64,000 nucleotides of DNA. Origin: Spodoptera frugiperda. Lineage: Eukaryota; Arthropoda; Insecta; Lepidoptera; Noctuidae. The stretch spans positions 3,929,501 through 3,993,500 of the forward strand of contig NC_064233.1 of the NCBI RefSeq assembly GCF_023101765.2, given 5' to 3'. The notes beneath the pieces are model-generated. The model searched no databases. It had not been told where the DNA came from and saw nothing but the letters and a program-made list of their open reading frames with translations. Made by a program: the position numbers and the translations under genes. Below, piece by piece: positions 34,150 to 46,900 of the stretch; position 1 is the stretch's first letter, and each line of letters opens with the position of its first letter.

Positions 34150-34333
34150 TTTAATATATAAAACTGAAGAGCTTGTTTGTTTGAACACGCTAATCTCCGG
34201 AACTACTGGTCCGATTTAGATAATTATTTTTGTGTTGGATAGTGCATTTATCGAGGAAGGCTATAACTATGTATGTAACATCACGCTATGAGCAATAGGA
34301 GAAAAGTAGCGGGTGAAACCGCTCGGGAGTAGG
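34150..34333 (+). mobile_element. Non-autonomous Helitron, decayed ends
   Basis: aaactgaagagcttgtttgt, gaactactggtccgatttag, gtgcatttatcgaggaaggc, and terminal gtgaaaccgctcgggagtag. Confidence 0.65.
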
Positions 34334-34689
34334 TACTTTCTCAAAAACGTTTAGTTATTTGTTATATATTGTCTCCTAAATTGCTGAGCTAATTTTGATG
34401 AAGTCTAGCACACCAATAAATTACTTCCTTCCTATTTATATATATGACTATAAGGATTACTATAGTCTTTGGATACTCCCAGGAGTATTTTTTACTCTTT
34501 AAATAAGTTTTGTAATCAACACGCGTGTGTAGCCTTCCATGGATAATTTAAAGATACATTTCATTTAAATTTATTTCTTATATCAACATGTTTAAAGTTC
34601 GTTTTTCTATTATTTTCATATTTTATCGTGATTTCGAAACTTTCTTTTTGGTTTCCGACTATGACATGTTTTACATTTAATCGAGTTTT

Positions 34690-34918
34690 TTATGTTATAA
34701 GCCAGTAAATGAGCAGACAGATCACTTGCTGGTAAGCAATCACCGCCGCCCATGGACACCGTCAATCCCCGATTCTCCAACAACCCTTAAATTCCTAACC
34801 CTCAAAAGGCCGGCAACGCACTTGCAATGCCTCTGGTGTTTCGGGTGTTCTATGGGCGGCGGCGATAGCTTACCATCAGATGATCCGTCTGCTCGTTTAC
34901 TGGCTTATACCATAAAAA
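34690..34918. mobile_element. Two Rep-B 3' ends fused head to head
   Basis: A minus-strand tail (ataagccagtaaatgagcag to cgcccatggacacc, 34698-34760) joins a plus-strand 3' half (caacaacccttaaattccta to cgtttactggcttataccat). Confidence 0.7.
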
Positions 34919-37112
34919 AGGACACTCTTTATACCTTATTGATTCGGAAATACATATAAACAGTATGATGATTAAAAGGCCATAGTCGAGAATCAAAAAG
35001 TCTCCTTAAAAATACCACCAAGAACTTTTTCCAAACATTAAATATCAATCTAGAATAAAATCACGATAATTTAAAACAGTTTTGAACATGATTGCACGTA
35101 TACATACATACATCGGTATTATATTTATCTGTATATAAGTACATGTATATATCTTGCAAATATATGGAATGAATATGTTTACATATACTGATATATCTTG
35201 ACTTGTCTTCATATATATGCAACGGTTTACTCACGTAAGTATTTGACGAAGGAACTCGACTGCTTTCAAGCCACGTTATTCACGAGAAGCATCGCGGAAC
35301 ATTGCACATCAGGAATTTCATTTTCAAAATGGGCATTTTTTACTAATATTGTGACAAGTTTACTTGATCTGAGAATATAACCCGGGATTTTTTTGCTCAG
35401 TATTCTCAAACTGAATTATTTATCAGTCAGTCTGTCCGACAGTGAAGCTTGGTGCTAGTAGGCTCACTCGCTGAATTAACTTTTTATATCACTCTATTTT
35501 CCTTTGCAAATATATTAAAATCATCGTGCTTACTTGGTAATCAAATAAATTCATAAAAGTCAAGATATATCAGTGATGCTTCGATTAACTTGAATTTCTA
35601 GTAAATAACCAGTCAAAGTGTTTTCACAAATCTCGTTTTTTTTAAAGGAAACCGCCTTCAATTTTCTTTACCACATCCATTTTTAGATGCACCCATGACA
35701 CTGGAGAAAATCCTATTGTGAGGCAACGTGGTTTTTTTTCACCAAATATTTTTATGTTAACACTTTGACTGATAAAAACTAGAGCCGACTTAATAGCAAA
35801 AACCGCCACAAATATAAAAATTCAATATTAATTAATACTTAGTACAATAATATCAGATTCACGACACAAGGAGGAAATATTTACAAAAAACTCATTTAAA
35901 GCTAATTGGAGAAAGACATTGAAAAACTTATCGCCGTTTTCACCAACCATCCCTAAGGATGCTTTTCTACCAGAGATGTGATATGTTAGGTTGCTATGGA
36001 TGCGTTTGGCTTCCACCAATCATATTCATTGGTACATACAGCTTAGCAATGGTGGAAACGAACTTAGCTAAACTAGGTTTTTTATGTGGAAAGATGCGTG
36101 CTATGAATGGTGGTAATTCTTCATAGCACATCTTCCTCGCACAGCTACATAGCTTAGTATCAGTAGAAACGGTCACATAGTTTCACAGCTTAGCTATTAC
36201 ATCTTTGCAGCATAGCTACATGGCATATTTCTGGTGGATAAGCATCATAAACTATCTCTTAACGAAACGTTACTTAGCGTAACTTTGCACTTAAAGTAAC
36301 CCCTTTCTTGTACTGTTAGGTGTCACTTATAATTTGGTAAATAACAAATCATTATATGTCACCTATCTTAGCTTAGGGGGATCCCTAAAATTTAGGAGGT
36401 TGGTTGAAAACGGCCACATTAACATTATTGTAATGTATAAACTTAAAAAAGTGTTATTTTATAACAAAACAAAACGTTACTCAGTGTAATGGGCTAGGAA
36501 GTGAGTCTACTTTGTTTTTCGAAGGAAAACTGCTCTATTATAAAATATAATTTTACTGTATTTTTATTTAGGTACACTGAGAATAATATAAATAAACATT
36601 ACATGTATATAAGACACAATAGAAAACACATTGTTTCTCGCGTGCATCTACTATCCGGCAGAAAAGGATTAAACCAAAAAAGGGTCGGTAGGTAGGTCCA
36701 GAAATCCTATATAGTACTTTTCCCGATCAGAGAATCGAACCCAAGACACCTTGCACGGCAATCGCTTATTAAATTAAATACTATTGATATCAGTTACCTA
36801 CCCAAAAACAAAGTATACACAAGAATTCCCAGTAAAAACTTAACAAAATAAAAAAAACAAATAAAAAACATGGCTATTCGTTTGTTTATCAATAGGAACT
36901 TAAAACTACGCACAAAATCATATAAAACATACAATAAAGTTATTCATAAACTAAAACCCATCATAGTTATAGATATATTTTTTATTCAAATGCTTCAGAA
37001 AGTGTTACGAATTTTCGATACTTTGTTTACATTTATTTATTTATTTAAGGGAAATCAACAAAGCATACACAGAAATACATGATAGTTTTGAACATATTTT
37101 AACATTATTATT
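34919..37112. other. Intergenic, no gene seen
   Basis: AT-rich with MITE-C at 35958, a repeat I scrap near 35240, a SINE-T1 tail piece near 35690 and a possible SINE scrap near 36725 (agagaatcgaacccaagaca). Confidence 0.5.
35958..36248. mobile_element. MITE-C, full length
   Basis: gatgcttttctaccagagat at the left and ctggtggataagcatc at the right form the inverted ends; the middle has ggcttccaccaatcatattc and agcacatcttcctcgcacag. Confidence 0.75.
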
Positions 37113-37260
37113 AGAACTTAAGACGGGATATTTACCATGTTTATTTATGTCGTTGAGTTTCCGATATTACGGCACTGTTGCAAGCGCCATGATCACGGAT
37201 GAACTCAGTTCATCAGACATAGACATAAATAAACATGGTAAATATCCCGTCTCAAGTTCT
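37113..37260. mobile_element. MITE-J, 148 bp palindromic element
   Basis: Arms of about 37 bp: agaacttaagacgggatatt and its complement at the right end; middle gttgcaagcgccatgatcac. Confidence 0.85.
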
Positions 37261-37769
37261 AATAACTGTGTGTCAGTGTCAGTTTAAAAACGTATATATT
37301 TTAATATTGTATAGTGTAGCCGTAAGTAGAGCCTACAATGACATGCATTAAACAAAACCAAAATTAAACATTTCATGTTATCGAAAATCCGATCCAGTAT
37401 GTCATATCATTGTGTCTGTTATATCCAAAGATGAAACTTTTTAGTTTTTATTTGTTAACAGACAAAGCATTCTATAACTATGATAGGTTTAACGATAGTT
37501 TATGAATAAATTGTCAAAATAAACATAATAACTTATAAGTAACTGCATTGAAATGGTACGCTTAAATATAATAATTATCTTATTTTCAAAATGCATTTAT
37601 AATATACAGAGATTATGAGAATCAACCAAAATGAGAGGGGTATCGGTTTTGCGATACATAGGTGGCGCTGGGGTAGATTTTCAGTTAATAGTTTAATTAC
37701 TCTTTTAGAAAAAAAAACTTGAATGAATTGACAAATTTATTGGTTTATTGGTCAACAACAACGTCGACA

Positions 37770-38052
37770 CGCCTTTTTATCGCCGAAGGGATAGGCAGGG
37801 GTGCACATTACGACACGTAATGCCGCTATATAATGTACACCCACTTTTCATCATTTGTGTTATAAGTCCCATGCAATAGGAGATGAGCCTATTGCCATAT
37901 ACTGGACACAATTCCAGACTCCATGCAACTACTGAGAAATTGTCGACAAACCAAAAAAAGCCCAGTAATACCTTGCCCGAACTGGTAATCAAACCCGACA
38001 GCCCTTATCCGATAGTCGCACTTGCGACCACTCGACCAACGAGGCAGTAGTA
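37770..38052 (-). mobile_element. SINE-T2, minus strand, near full length
   Basis: It runs from ccttttcatcgcc-like tail sequence (tttttatcgccgaagggata) to the complement of the tRNA head (gcacttgcgaccactcgacc, aacgaggca). The B-box region is mutated. Confidence 0.75.
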
Positions 38053-38484
38053 GTCAACAATAAAAAAGACAAATTAAGGCAGTCCACTGGTACATAACAC
38101 CTTAGGCCCTTACAGTTTTCTAGGTACGCAAAACCGATAACCTCTCATTTCAGCAACGTGGGTAAAGTTATAAGAATAAGTATAATTAGCATGCAAACAT
38201 GTAGATTTTAGCAAAAACTCTCAAATATTAAGACATTAAAATGCTTTGAAAATGCAAATTTATTAAAATTTTATTATTGTTCGTTCGAAGTCAAAATCGA
38301 TTTGAAAATTTTATTCGATTGTTTTATTATTATTATAGAAAGGAAAGCGCAAATGTTACTTTTTAATATACAGGGTGTTGAGAAATTGTTGGTTTAAATT
38401 TTTTACTCAATATTTAGTAATTTCATTTGAAATATTCTTCAACAGGGGGTAGGCACTAGTGTACGTTCCTTTACATTTACTTTC

Positions 38485-38559
38485 TTAACACTTTAAACAA
38501 CACGGGATTCACCGGAGGATTTGCCTTCAACAGTTTTCTATTGGCAGTCAAAGACTTAA
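38485..38559. mobile_element. TTAA-F element, shortened copy
   Basis: TTAA at 38485-38488 and 38556-38559; ggaggatttgccttcaacag and tctattggcagtcaaagac match the other copies. Intergenic, with no array beside it. Confidence 0.7.
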
Positions 38560-39271
38560 GGAAATACTTTTTTTAAATGACTTATCTTTGACAATTTCAA
38601 AACTGATATTTTTACTATTACTGTGATCAACACAGGAACCAGCCAAGACTTCAAGTAATAAAATTTAAACCAACAAAATCCCTTAGACCATTTCAATATA
38701 ATTTCTTTATATATCTTAATTCCAATGTGAGGTAACAGTATTTTAAGTTGTTTTACTAAATTAATATATTATTATAACGAATCTGTTTGTATGTTTGTTT
38801 ATAACTTACATCTATTACACATAAATAAATGCTTTACGGAAATGACACATCTGTTCAATGACTATCAACAATCAGTTTTCAACTCAAATCGGAGGAGAAT
38901 ATGGAACATTTTGGCTTAGCACACACTAGCAGACACGCTGCGAAGATACTGAGAATAAATCAAATTAAAATGAACCTTAATTTCTATAGCATACGGATGA
39001 AAATGGCAAACCAAGCAATATGATCGATCCTTTTAGCGTCAAGCTTCTTTAGCATACCGTTTTTAAGTTACGCGTCCACAGGCCCGCATCGTACGTATCG
39101 CACGCAACGGATTTTAGTTTGTCTTGTATAGAAACTCATACAACTGCGTCCACTGATCCGCATCGTACGGACCGCATCATCGGCAATGCCTACATGCGAT
39201 GCGTACTGATGACGTCATACGATGCGTGCGATGCGTGCGTAACCTTTAACCGTATTCCTTAGTAATTAAGG

Positions 39272-39277
39272 TTTATT
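39272..39277 (-). terminator. Candidate poly(A) signal of wit
   Basis: tttatt on the plus strand reads AATAAA on the minus strand, 85 bases past the wit stop codon. Confidence 0.45.
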
Positions 39278-39361
39278 TTCCCAGTATTTCCACCGCGCCG
39301 CTGGTATGCACTAAGCCTTATACTTGCAATAAATTTATACATAAACCTAGTAAAGACTGGA

Positions 39362-40920
39362 CTACAAACTATTACCGAACATCATTCGATCATCGTACAA
39401 ACTCAATCTATTACACTCACTCGCTCTCCCCTTCTGCAAGGCTCTATCTCTTCTCGCTTTCCTAACAGCTACCGGCAAATCCCCAGGAGTTTTCACCCTC
39501 CCAGCAGGATTCAGAAGATTCACATCCCCCGCAGAAGAGAAGATCTCACTTACCTGTTCTAGAGAATGCTGCCGCTTAATCGCCAAGTTCTTTAAAGTCG
39601 GTTTCGGAGACCTATTGCCTTGGAATTTCAACTCAGAAGAATCTATTTCGCCATTCAAAGCTGCGAAGTACACCGGATTGTCGCCACTGAAGCCGTTTAC
39701 CGCATTTTCTTTATCATTCGGATCACTATATTCATTATCGAAATTAGTATATTTATTTTGGAATTTATTAAACGTGAAATCAGTTACTTGACTAGATTCT
39801 TTTAGTACATCATTCTTCTTTAATTCTTGTTTCGGTATCGTCTGCATTGTGATTTTTGAGCCCCCATTTTCTGATAGAAGCATTAGGTGTTCGTCTTCAC
39901 TGCTAGAACAGTCTGAGTTTATGTCGAAAGGACTTATGGGGCCGTTAAAGGAGTCTTGAGTGTCTATGTATTGAAGTTCCAAGTTTATAGACGCTCTTGA
40001 AGAACTTCCACTCCCTATCTTATTCTCGCAACTCAATCTCTTCTTGACAGTCGAGTCTTCTGACTCAGAATTGGATTTTAAAATACTCTGTGATGATAAT
40101 GAGGTTTTTACTGAACGTTTCAGACTTTCAGAGCTACCTTTGTTCTTCATTTCTATGAAATCTGGAGGTTTCGCTTTCGGTACTATAACGGCGAAGATTT
40201 GATTCGGAGTTCTTGCTTCGGTATCCCTGTTCGGAAGCTCTTTAAAGCCAAAGACTTTGTTATCCGAATCCATCATCATAGTTGGAGAAAGAGTCCTATT
40301 AGGAGGGGATAAGGTACAAGGTCCTTCGAAGTTATACGGGCTCCGATCTTGAGTGATAGAGAGATTCGATGGTCTAATATCATTGTTAGACGGCTTATCG
40401 ACAATAGAGGTCAAAGTCCTTTGCGAATTCTCCGCTAACTTCACTTCAGTTTCCATCTTATTTCTATTGAGTTTTTCGAAGAATTTCTTTATACCCCACT
40501 TGGGTTTTTCGACCTTAACGTCTTGGAGTAGGTTAGTTTGTTTGGGACCTCTGTCTTCGTTGATTGTGACGTCATTTTGCACGTAATCCAGAGGTCTTTG
40601 GTAGGACCTTACTTCTGAGAGGGCTGAGTTTTCTAGGAGGGAGATTCTTGGGTGGCTTGAGACTCTAGCCATTGAGAGACAATTCTCCTCTATATTGGGG
40701 ACTCTCAGAGTCTCTATAGGTGCTGTAATGTCTTTGAGAGACTTGTGTATAAGTTCGACAGTAGTGGACTGTGTGTTCGTGTGTGTGTTGCGTTCTATGC
40801 ACGCGTTGCGGCCTATATGCGGTTGGGGGTACAGCAGAGGTGTGTGAACGTCTATATTTTGAGTGGATGTACAGTTCGAGTTTTTATCCATTTCTGGTGG
40901 CGACGGCACGTTGGAGTCCG
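39362..40920 (-). CDS. wit: wit exon 12: long cytoplasmic tail
   Basis: It adds 518 residues to the stop at 39362. The tail is Ser/Asn/Lys-rich and largely disordered, with conserved-looking islands KWGIKKFFEKLNRNK and GRVKTPGDLPVAVRKARR, and a final NRLSLYDDRMMFGNSL. Vertebrate BMPR2 also has a last-exon tail of this size, used for docking cytoskeletal regulators; that function is inferred only. Confidence 0.92.
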
Positions 40921-43900
40921 CTGTGGAGAAATTATTAGATATTAGTTATTGCAACGTCACGCCTTTTATCCCCGAAGGGGTTGGCAGGCAAAGCACGTAA
41001 TACTGCTTTATAATGTACACCCACTTTTCTGAGTCTGGAAATGCCCATTATATGGCATTAGACTCGCCCTCTATTACATGGGGCTTATAACACAAATAGT
41101 GAAAAGTGGGTATATTAGACATTTAACGGCTTAAAATCAACATGGACTTTATTATTTTCAAAATAAAGTTTATTTCTGCTCGTTAGAAGTTTTAATTGTC
41201 TTACCAGGTGGATGTGGATGTAGATTGTTGTCATGTATGAGCGGGCCCTGCGCGTGTAGCATCTGCTTTAGTTCCGCCATCCTTTCCTCCACGCACACCG
41301 CCGTCAATCTACGGGACAAAATATATTCTATTTTTATAAATACATAAAAAAGTTAATTTCTGTTCGTTAGTCTTGCTAAAACTCGAAAACGGCTGGACTG
41401 ATTCGGCTAATTTTTTAATTAGTTATAGGAGTTTAAGGAAGGTTTAAACGGTAAAAATATAAAAAAATACCATTGAAGCGGTACGAAGTCTGCCGGTCAG
41501 TCTTCAATATTTATAGCCAATTTTAAGTTTCGCAGTATTTCTCGACAAACAGGAAAAGAAGCAGTACAAAAGACACAGCAACGTTGTTTTTTAATACACG
41601 TTTTTAATAATCACAGTCGCATTTTGACCATAATATAATTATATATTTTTTTAAACGGTAATAACTCCAGTAGGGTTTTCTCCTATGGGGCGCCCATACA
41701 CGTGACACTCAGACCCGAAAAAAAATTTGTGGATCATGCAAAGAGTTGCTCCGTGCGGGATTCCAACCCGCTAAACGTTGCGCTACAGTGCAGTAGTAGA
41801 CACGATTAATAAAATTCCAAATCGTGAAGTAACGATCATAATCGGAGACTGGAATGCTAAAGTCGGTAACACCACCAACGATCATCACATCCGCAACATT
41901 GTAGGGAGTTTTGGGTTGGGAGATAGGAATGACCGCGGGCAGAGACTGATTGAGTTTTGTATCGAAAAAAGCCTGTTCATCACCAACACTCACTTCCAGC
42001 ATCACCCAAGGCGGCTTTACACGTGGACATCTCCAGGGGCAAGATATAGGAATCAAATCGACTACATACTTATAAACAATCGCTGGAAATCGTCCGTAAG
42101 AAATGTGAAAACATATCCCGGCGCGGAATGTGGATCCGATCACAATTTGCTCGTTGCAAGATTTGCGCTCCGTCTTAAGGCTCCCAGGAAATTGCTAAAG
42201 CCTAATCTAAGCGTTCTTGAACCACCTGAGCGAATCAAATTTAAAACCATCGTAGAGTCAAAGCTCGCCGAACTACCATCCTTAGGCGAAGACCCTGACT
42301 CTCAATGGAACAACCTGAAAACGCAAATTAGAGAGGCTCTGGATGAGATTAAGGCCTGCAGAAAAAGTGGACAATCTGCACATAAAACCAAGGCGTGGCT
42401 CGCTCATGACACCTGGGAGCTAATACAAAAATGCAAAGACGTAAGAATGAGTGGTCAGCAAAACTCTAACGTCAGGAAGGAATACTCCAACCTTTGGAAG
42501 GCAGTCAAGAAGCAGTGTCGCAGGGATAAGAATAACTTTTTATCGATCATCTGTAACGAAATCGAAACTCACTCCCTAAAATTCCAGACTTCAGATCTGT
42601 TCAGAAAAGTTCGGCTCATATCCAGACAGTTCAAACCCAAGTCGTGGGTGATCACTGATGAAGACGGCACGGACATTACAGATCTTGAGGCCATAGCTGA
42701 GAGATGGCGCGTCTATTGTGAAAAATTGTACAACAGCCAGCAGCTCTCATCACACACCCTGCGCGCAAACTGGAGCGAAATGGATTTGGAGCCTGCAATC
42801 TTACGATCAGAGATAACAGCGGCGATTGCAAAACTAAAATGTAGGAAAGCCCCGGTCCGGACCAGATAACAGCAGAAATACTCCAGGCCCTGGGCGATAG
42901 GGGTATTGATAGCTTGCATTACATCTGCAACTGTATCTGGCGGACTGGCGTATGGCCAGGCGATTGGACTGGGTCCATCGTTCTGCCACTGCACAAAAAG
43001 GGCTCCACAAAAAACTGCGATAACTACCGCACACTTGCCCTTATATCTCACAGCAGTAAGATCCTCCTGCATATCATCAACGATCGTATCAGACACTTCC
43101 TTGACTGGCAGATCCCACAAGTCCAAGCAGGTTTTGTCAAAGGAAGGGGCACACGAGAACAGATCCTTAATGTAAGACAAATCATTGAGAAGTCGTATGA
43201 ATTCAACACCTCTTTCATTATGTGCTTCGTTGACTACAGCAAGGCTTTTGATTGTGTCGACTGGCAGAGCTTGTGGAGGGTTTTGTCGGATCTGGGAGTA
43301 CCGTTACATCTCACTGCTCTTCTCCAATCACTTTACCATAACAACCAAGGCAAGGTAAAGATTAATGACATCCTCTCAAAGCCCTTCAATTTTAAAAAGG
43401 GAGTCAGACAAGGTTGCGTATTGTCTCCCATACTATTCAACATATATGGCGAGTACATCATGAGGCGTGTCTGCGAAGACTGGGAGGGTGGAATTACTAT
43501 TGGCGGATCAAAAATATCTAACTTGCGCTATGCTGACGACACCACCCTTTTTGCAGCTAGTGAGGAGGAGATGTCAGTGTTGCTGGCGAGGCTGGAGCAG
43601 GTCAGCGTGGAGTTGGGGCTCCATATAAACAGGGCTAAAACTAAGGTCATGATTGTGGACCGTAGCAAATCTCTTTCTATGTCTGGCACACTAAACCTGG
43701 ATACAGTGAACGAGTTCGTCTACCTAGGCTCGACCATAACCAACAATGGGTCATGTGAACAGGACATTAGAAGACGCATTGGGATGGCAAAGAGTGCTAT
43801 GTCACAGCTGAACCGCGTATGGGCCGACAGGAACATATCTCGCAAGACCAAAAGAAAGCTCGTCACCTCCCTCATATTCTCCATCTTCCTGTATGGCGCT

Positions 43901-46900
43901 GAGACCTGGACCCTCAAAAGGGCTGATCGTTGCCGGATTGATGCCTTTGAAATGTGGTGTTGGAGGAAAATGCTCGGTATTCACTGGACAGAGCGTCGGA
44001 CCAACGAGTCTATACTAGCCGAACTCCAATCACCCATGAGGCTCACCACCATCTGCCAAAGAAGATTTTTGACTTCTTTGGTCACATTGCCAGGAAGAGA
44101 GGTGATAACCTGGAAAAGTTGCTGATCACAGGAAAGGTAGATGGAAAAAGACCAAGGGGCAGGAGTCCGATACGTTGGTCGGACCAAATCCGTGCCACAC
44201 TGGAGACCACAGTCTGCGACGCCATCCACATCGCCGAAGATAGAACAGCATGGCGAAATATAGTGAACCAGAGAGTTATTCGTCGGGGTCACGACCCTCA
44301 GCATTGAGGATAAACGACGCAAGGAGGAGGAAACGTTGCGCGGCAGCTGGTTGCCCTGTCACAGCGCCAACCGTGCATTCGAATTATTGCGCAAAATAGT
44401 TGCATAATGCTTGCGCAATTTGCGCAACCGAGAAAAGGCAAGCAGTACCCTTAGTACGAGTTTGTTTTACATTTAAAGTTAAAGTAATCGAAACGAATAA
44501 CGGATTGGTTTATTCGAGCCGGCCAATCACAGCAAGTAAAGTAAAGGCATACTAAGAGCACCGAAAGATTTATTTAGTCTATTTACAAAGAAAGAAGTAA
44601 TTTAAACTCACAAATATAAAGTTGTTTAGTTATAAAACGTACCTAGCCTCCGCATCATGATCCCAGCATTCGTCACAGGTGTCGGCAGCGATCTTCAACG
44701 CCCGGGATTGTTGTACGGGCCCCTTTGGTAGAGGGGGCCGCGCCTTGTTGCGGGATACTAAGCTCTGTGTAGAAGAAAATATGGTTGAATTTTCTATAGC
44801 AAGACAATTTTATGTTTTCATAATATTTGTCTCTTTGACGATGAACTCGACTACAATAGTTGCGCGACAGTCGCGCTGTGTGTCGCAGATCTGTTCATGA
44901 ATATGAGCCTTTAGCAAGGCTTGAAACTAGTCGAATTCTTTATCAAATAGTTACGTGAGTATCCCGATAGCATAAGAATTACAAGTAGGTATAATAAAAT
45001 TAATTGACAAGTATACAAAATATTCAGAGTAAATTATTGTTTCTTTTTTAAACATATATGTGCGTTTACAAACACGCAATTTTACATGCACATGACACCC
45101 AAATTCGAGACAACAATTTATGGATTACACAAAGAGTTGCTTCGTGTAGGAATCACCCAGACCCGAAACTTTTGTAGATCACACAAAGAATTGTTCCGTG
45201 CAGGAATTAAACCCACTACACCACCACGACAGTCAGTTGCCCAGCCTTCGCGTCAACCATGCTGTATTATTCAACTCTTTCTTTCACCTCCTTAATTTCT
45301 TGTTAAAATGTGTCTAAAGTCTATAATCTATACTAATTTTATAAAGCTGAAGGGTTTGTTTGTTTGTTTGTTTGAAGCCGGAACTACTGGTCCGATTTAA
45401 ATAATTATTTTTGTGTTAAATAGTGCATTTATCGAGGAAGGCTATAGGCTATAAAACATCACGCTATGACCTATAGCAGCCAAGCAGAGCGGGTGAAACC
45501 GCGCGGAAGTAGCTAGTATATAGTACAGTACTCTCAACGGATCTTGGCAGGTCTGAACTACGTGCAGAAGGCTGCGCAATAAGTCTTTTTTAGAACCAAA
45601 CGGTGGCATGAGGCGAGGTGCGGGGGCGGCGATCTAGGCTAGAGATTGACCATTTCTAAATACAATTGACCCTTTACACTTATTGCGCAGCCTTCTGCAC
45701 GTAGTTCAGACCTGCCAAGATCCGTTGAGAGTACTGTACGTGACGTATAATGCTGATGTGTAGAATGTGCGGTTGCACCGTACAACCAACCTGCATCTGC
45801 GCGAGCGTGGGTCGCTGCGGCAGGCCGTGGTGGTGGTATGGCAGCGCGTAGGGCGGCACGGCCCCGGCGTGCGCCCCGCGGGTCCGCCACAGCATCTCCC
45901 ACAGCACGAGCCCCAGCGCGAACACGTCCACGGCGCACAGCGCGGCGCGCGCCCCGCACAGGTCCAGCGCGCCCTCCAGGGCTTCCGGGGACAGGTAGCG
46001 GAGCGTGCCCGCCTGGGGAAACACATTTTATGTACTTTATAATTTATTACTAATATAAAAAGCCGAAGAGTTTGTTTGAACGCGCTAGTCTTTTGAACTA
46101 TGAGTCCGATTTGAATAAATCTTTTTGTTTTGGATAATTCATTTATCGAGGAATGATAAATAGGTACCGAGCAAGGCTGGTGAAACCGCGTGGAAGTAGC
46201 TAGTTTAATATACAGTGTCCATGAAACTTAATTTCATACACCCGCAACACAGGGGTAGAGGAGTTACAAGTGCGTTGAATGATTAAGGATTTGAATACAA
46301 AATATTTGAAGACTACCAATATTTAAATGCCCAATCTCCCCAAAAAATGGAAATAGGTAGATAGCAAAGGAAGCCAGGAATAAAGCTACACGACACGGAG
46401 TGTGCGGTTGCAGTGGGAAGAGGTGAAGGGAAGAGGGAGGAAGGGGAAAGCAGTGTAGAAATAGATTATGGATGGGCGGAAGGCACAGGGGGAAAGTAAA
46501 GTAGAGGATTAGGGAGTGGGAAGAGTAAAGTTAGGGGGAGGGAGGGATAGTGTTAGGGGTGAGAGGGATAGAATTAGGGGGTGGGAGGGGTAAAGTTGAC
46601 TGGGGGAGAGGGAGACGGGGTGCAGAGTGAAGAAGAGTGAGAGCAGTAATTTAATGTTGCAGTTACCTCAGTAATCCTGGTGGGCGCGGATCGATCCCTT
46701 GCGGCGTGTAAGAGTTGCGCCAGGCCGAGGTCTGCCAGTCTTGCGTCCCCGGCCGCCGTTACTAACACGTTGCTACTGTTCACGTCGCGGTGGACTACGC
46801 ACGGCTTGCTGCCAGCTGTACATGGAGTTATTTCATATATTACTATATGTATTTAACAGTCTTTGCGCATTGCGTAATAGATGCGCAAATCGTGCTTGTA

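Larger units (their letters stand above)
38053..39361. other. Intergenic, wit 3' flank
   Basis: TTAA-F copy at 38485. Around 39070-39240, gcgtccac and gatgcgtgcgatgcgtgcgt are repeated in both orientations, suggesting a further small TIR element; its ends were not settled. Confidence 0.5.

Noticed and set aside
41709..42143. 144-codon minus-strand frame
   Set aside because: Antisense shadow of the LINE endonuclease region.
45639..46053. Several arginine/proline-rich open frames on both strands
   Set aside because: Shadow frames over the GC-rich wit exon 9; only the frame encoding the activation segment matches a protein family and splice sites.
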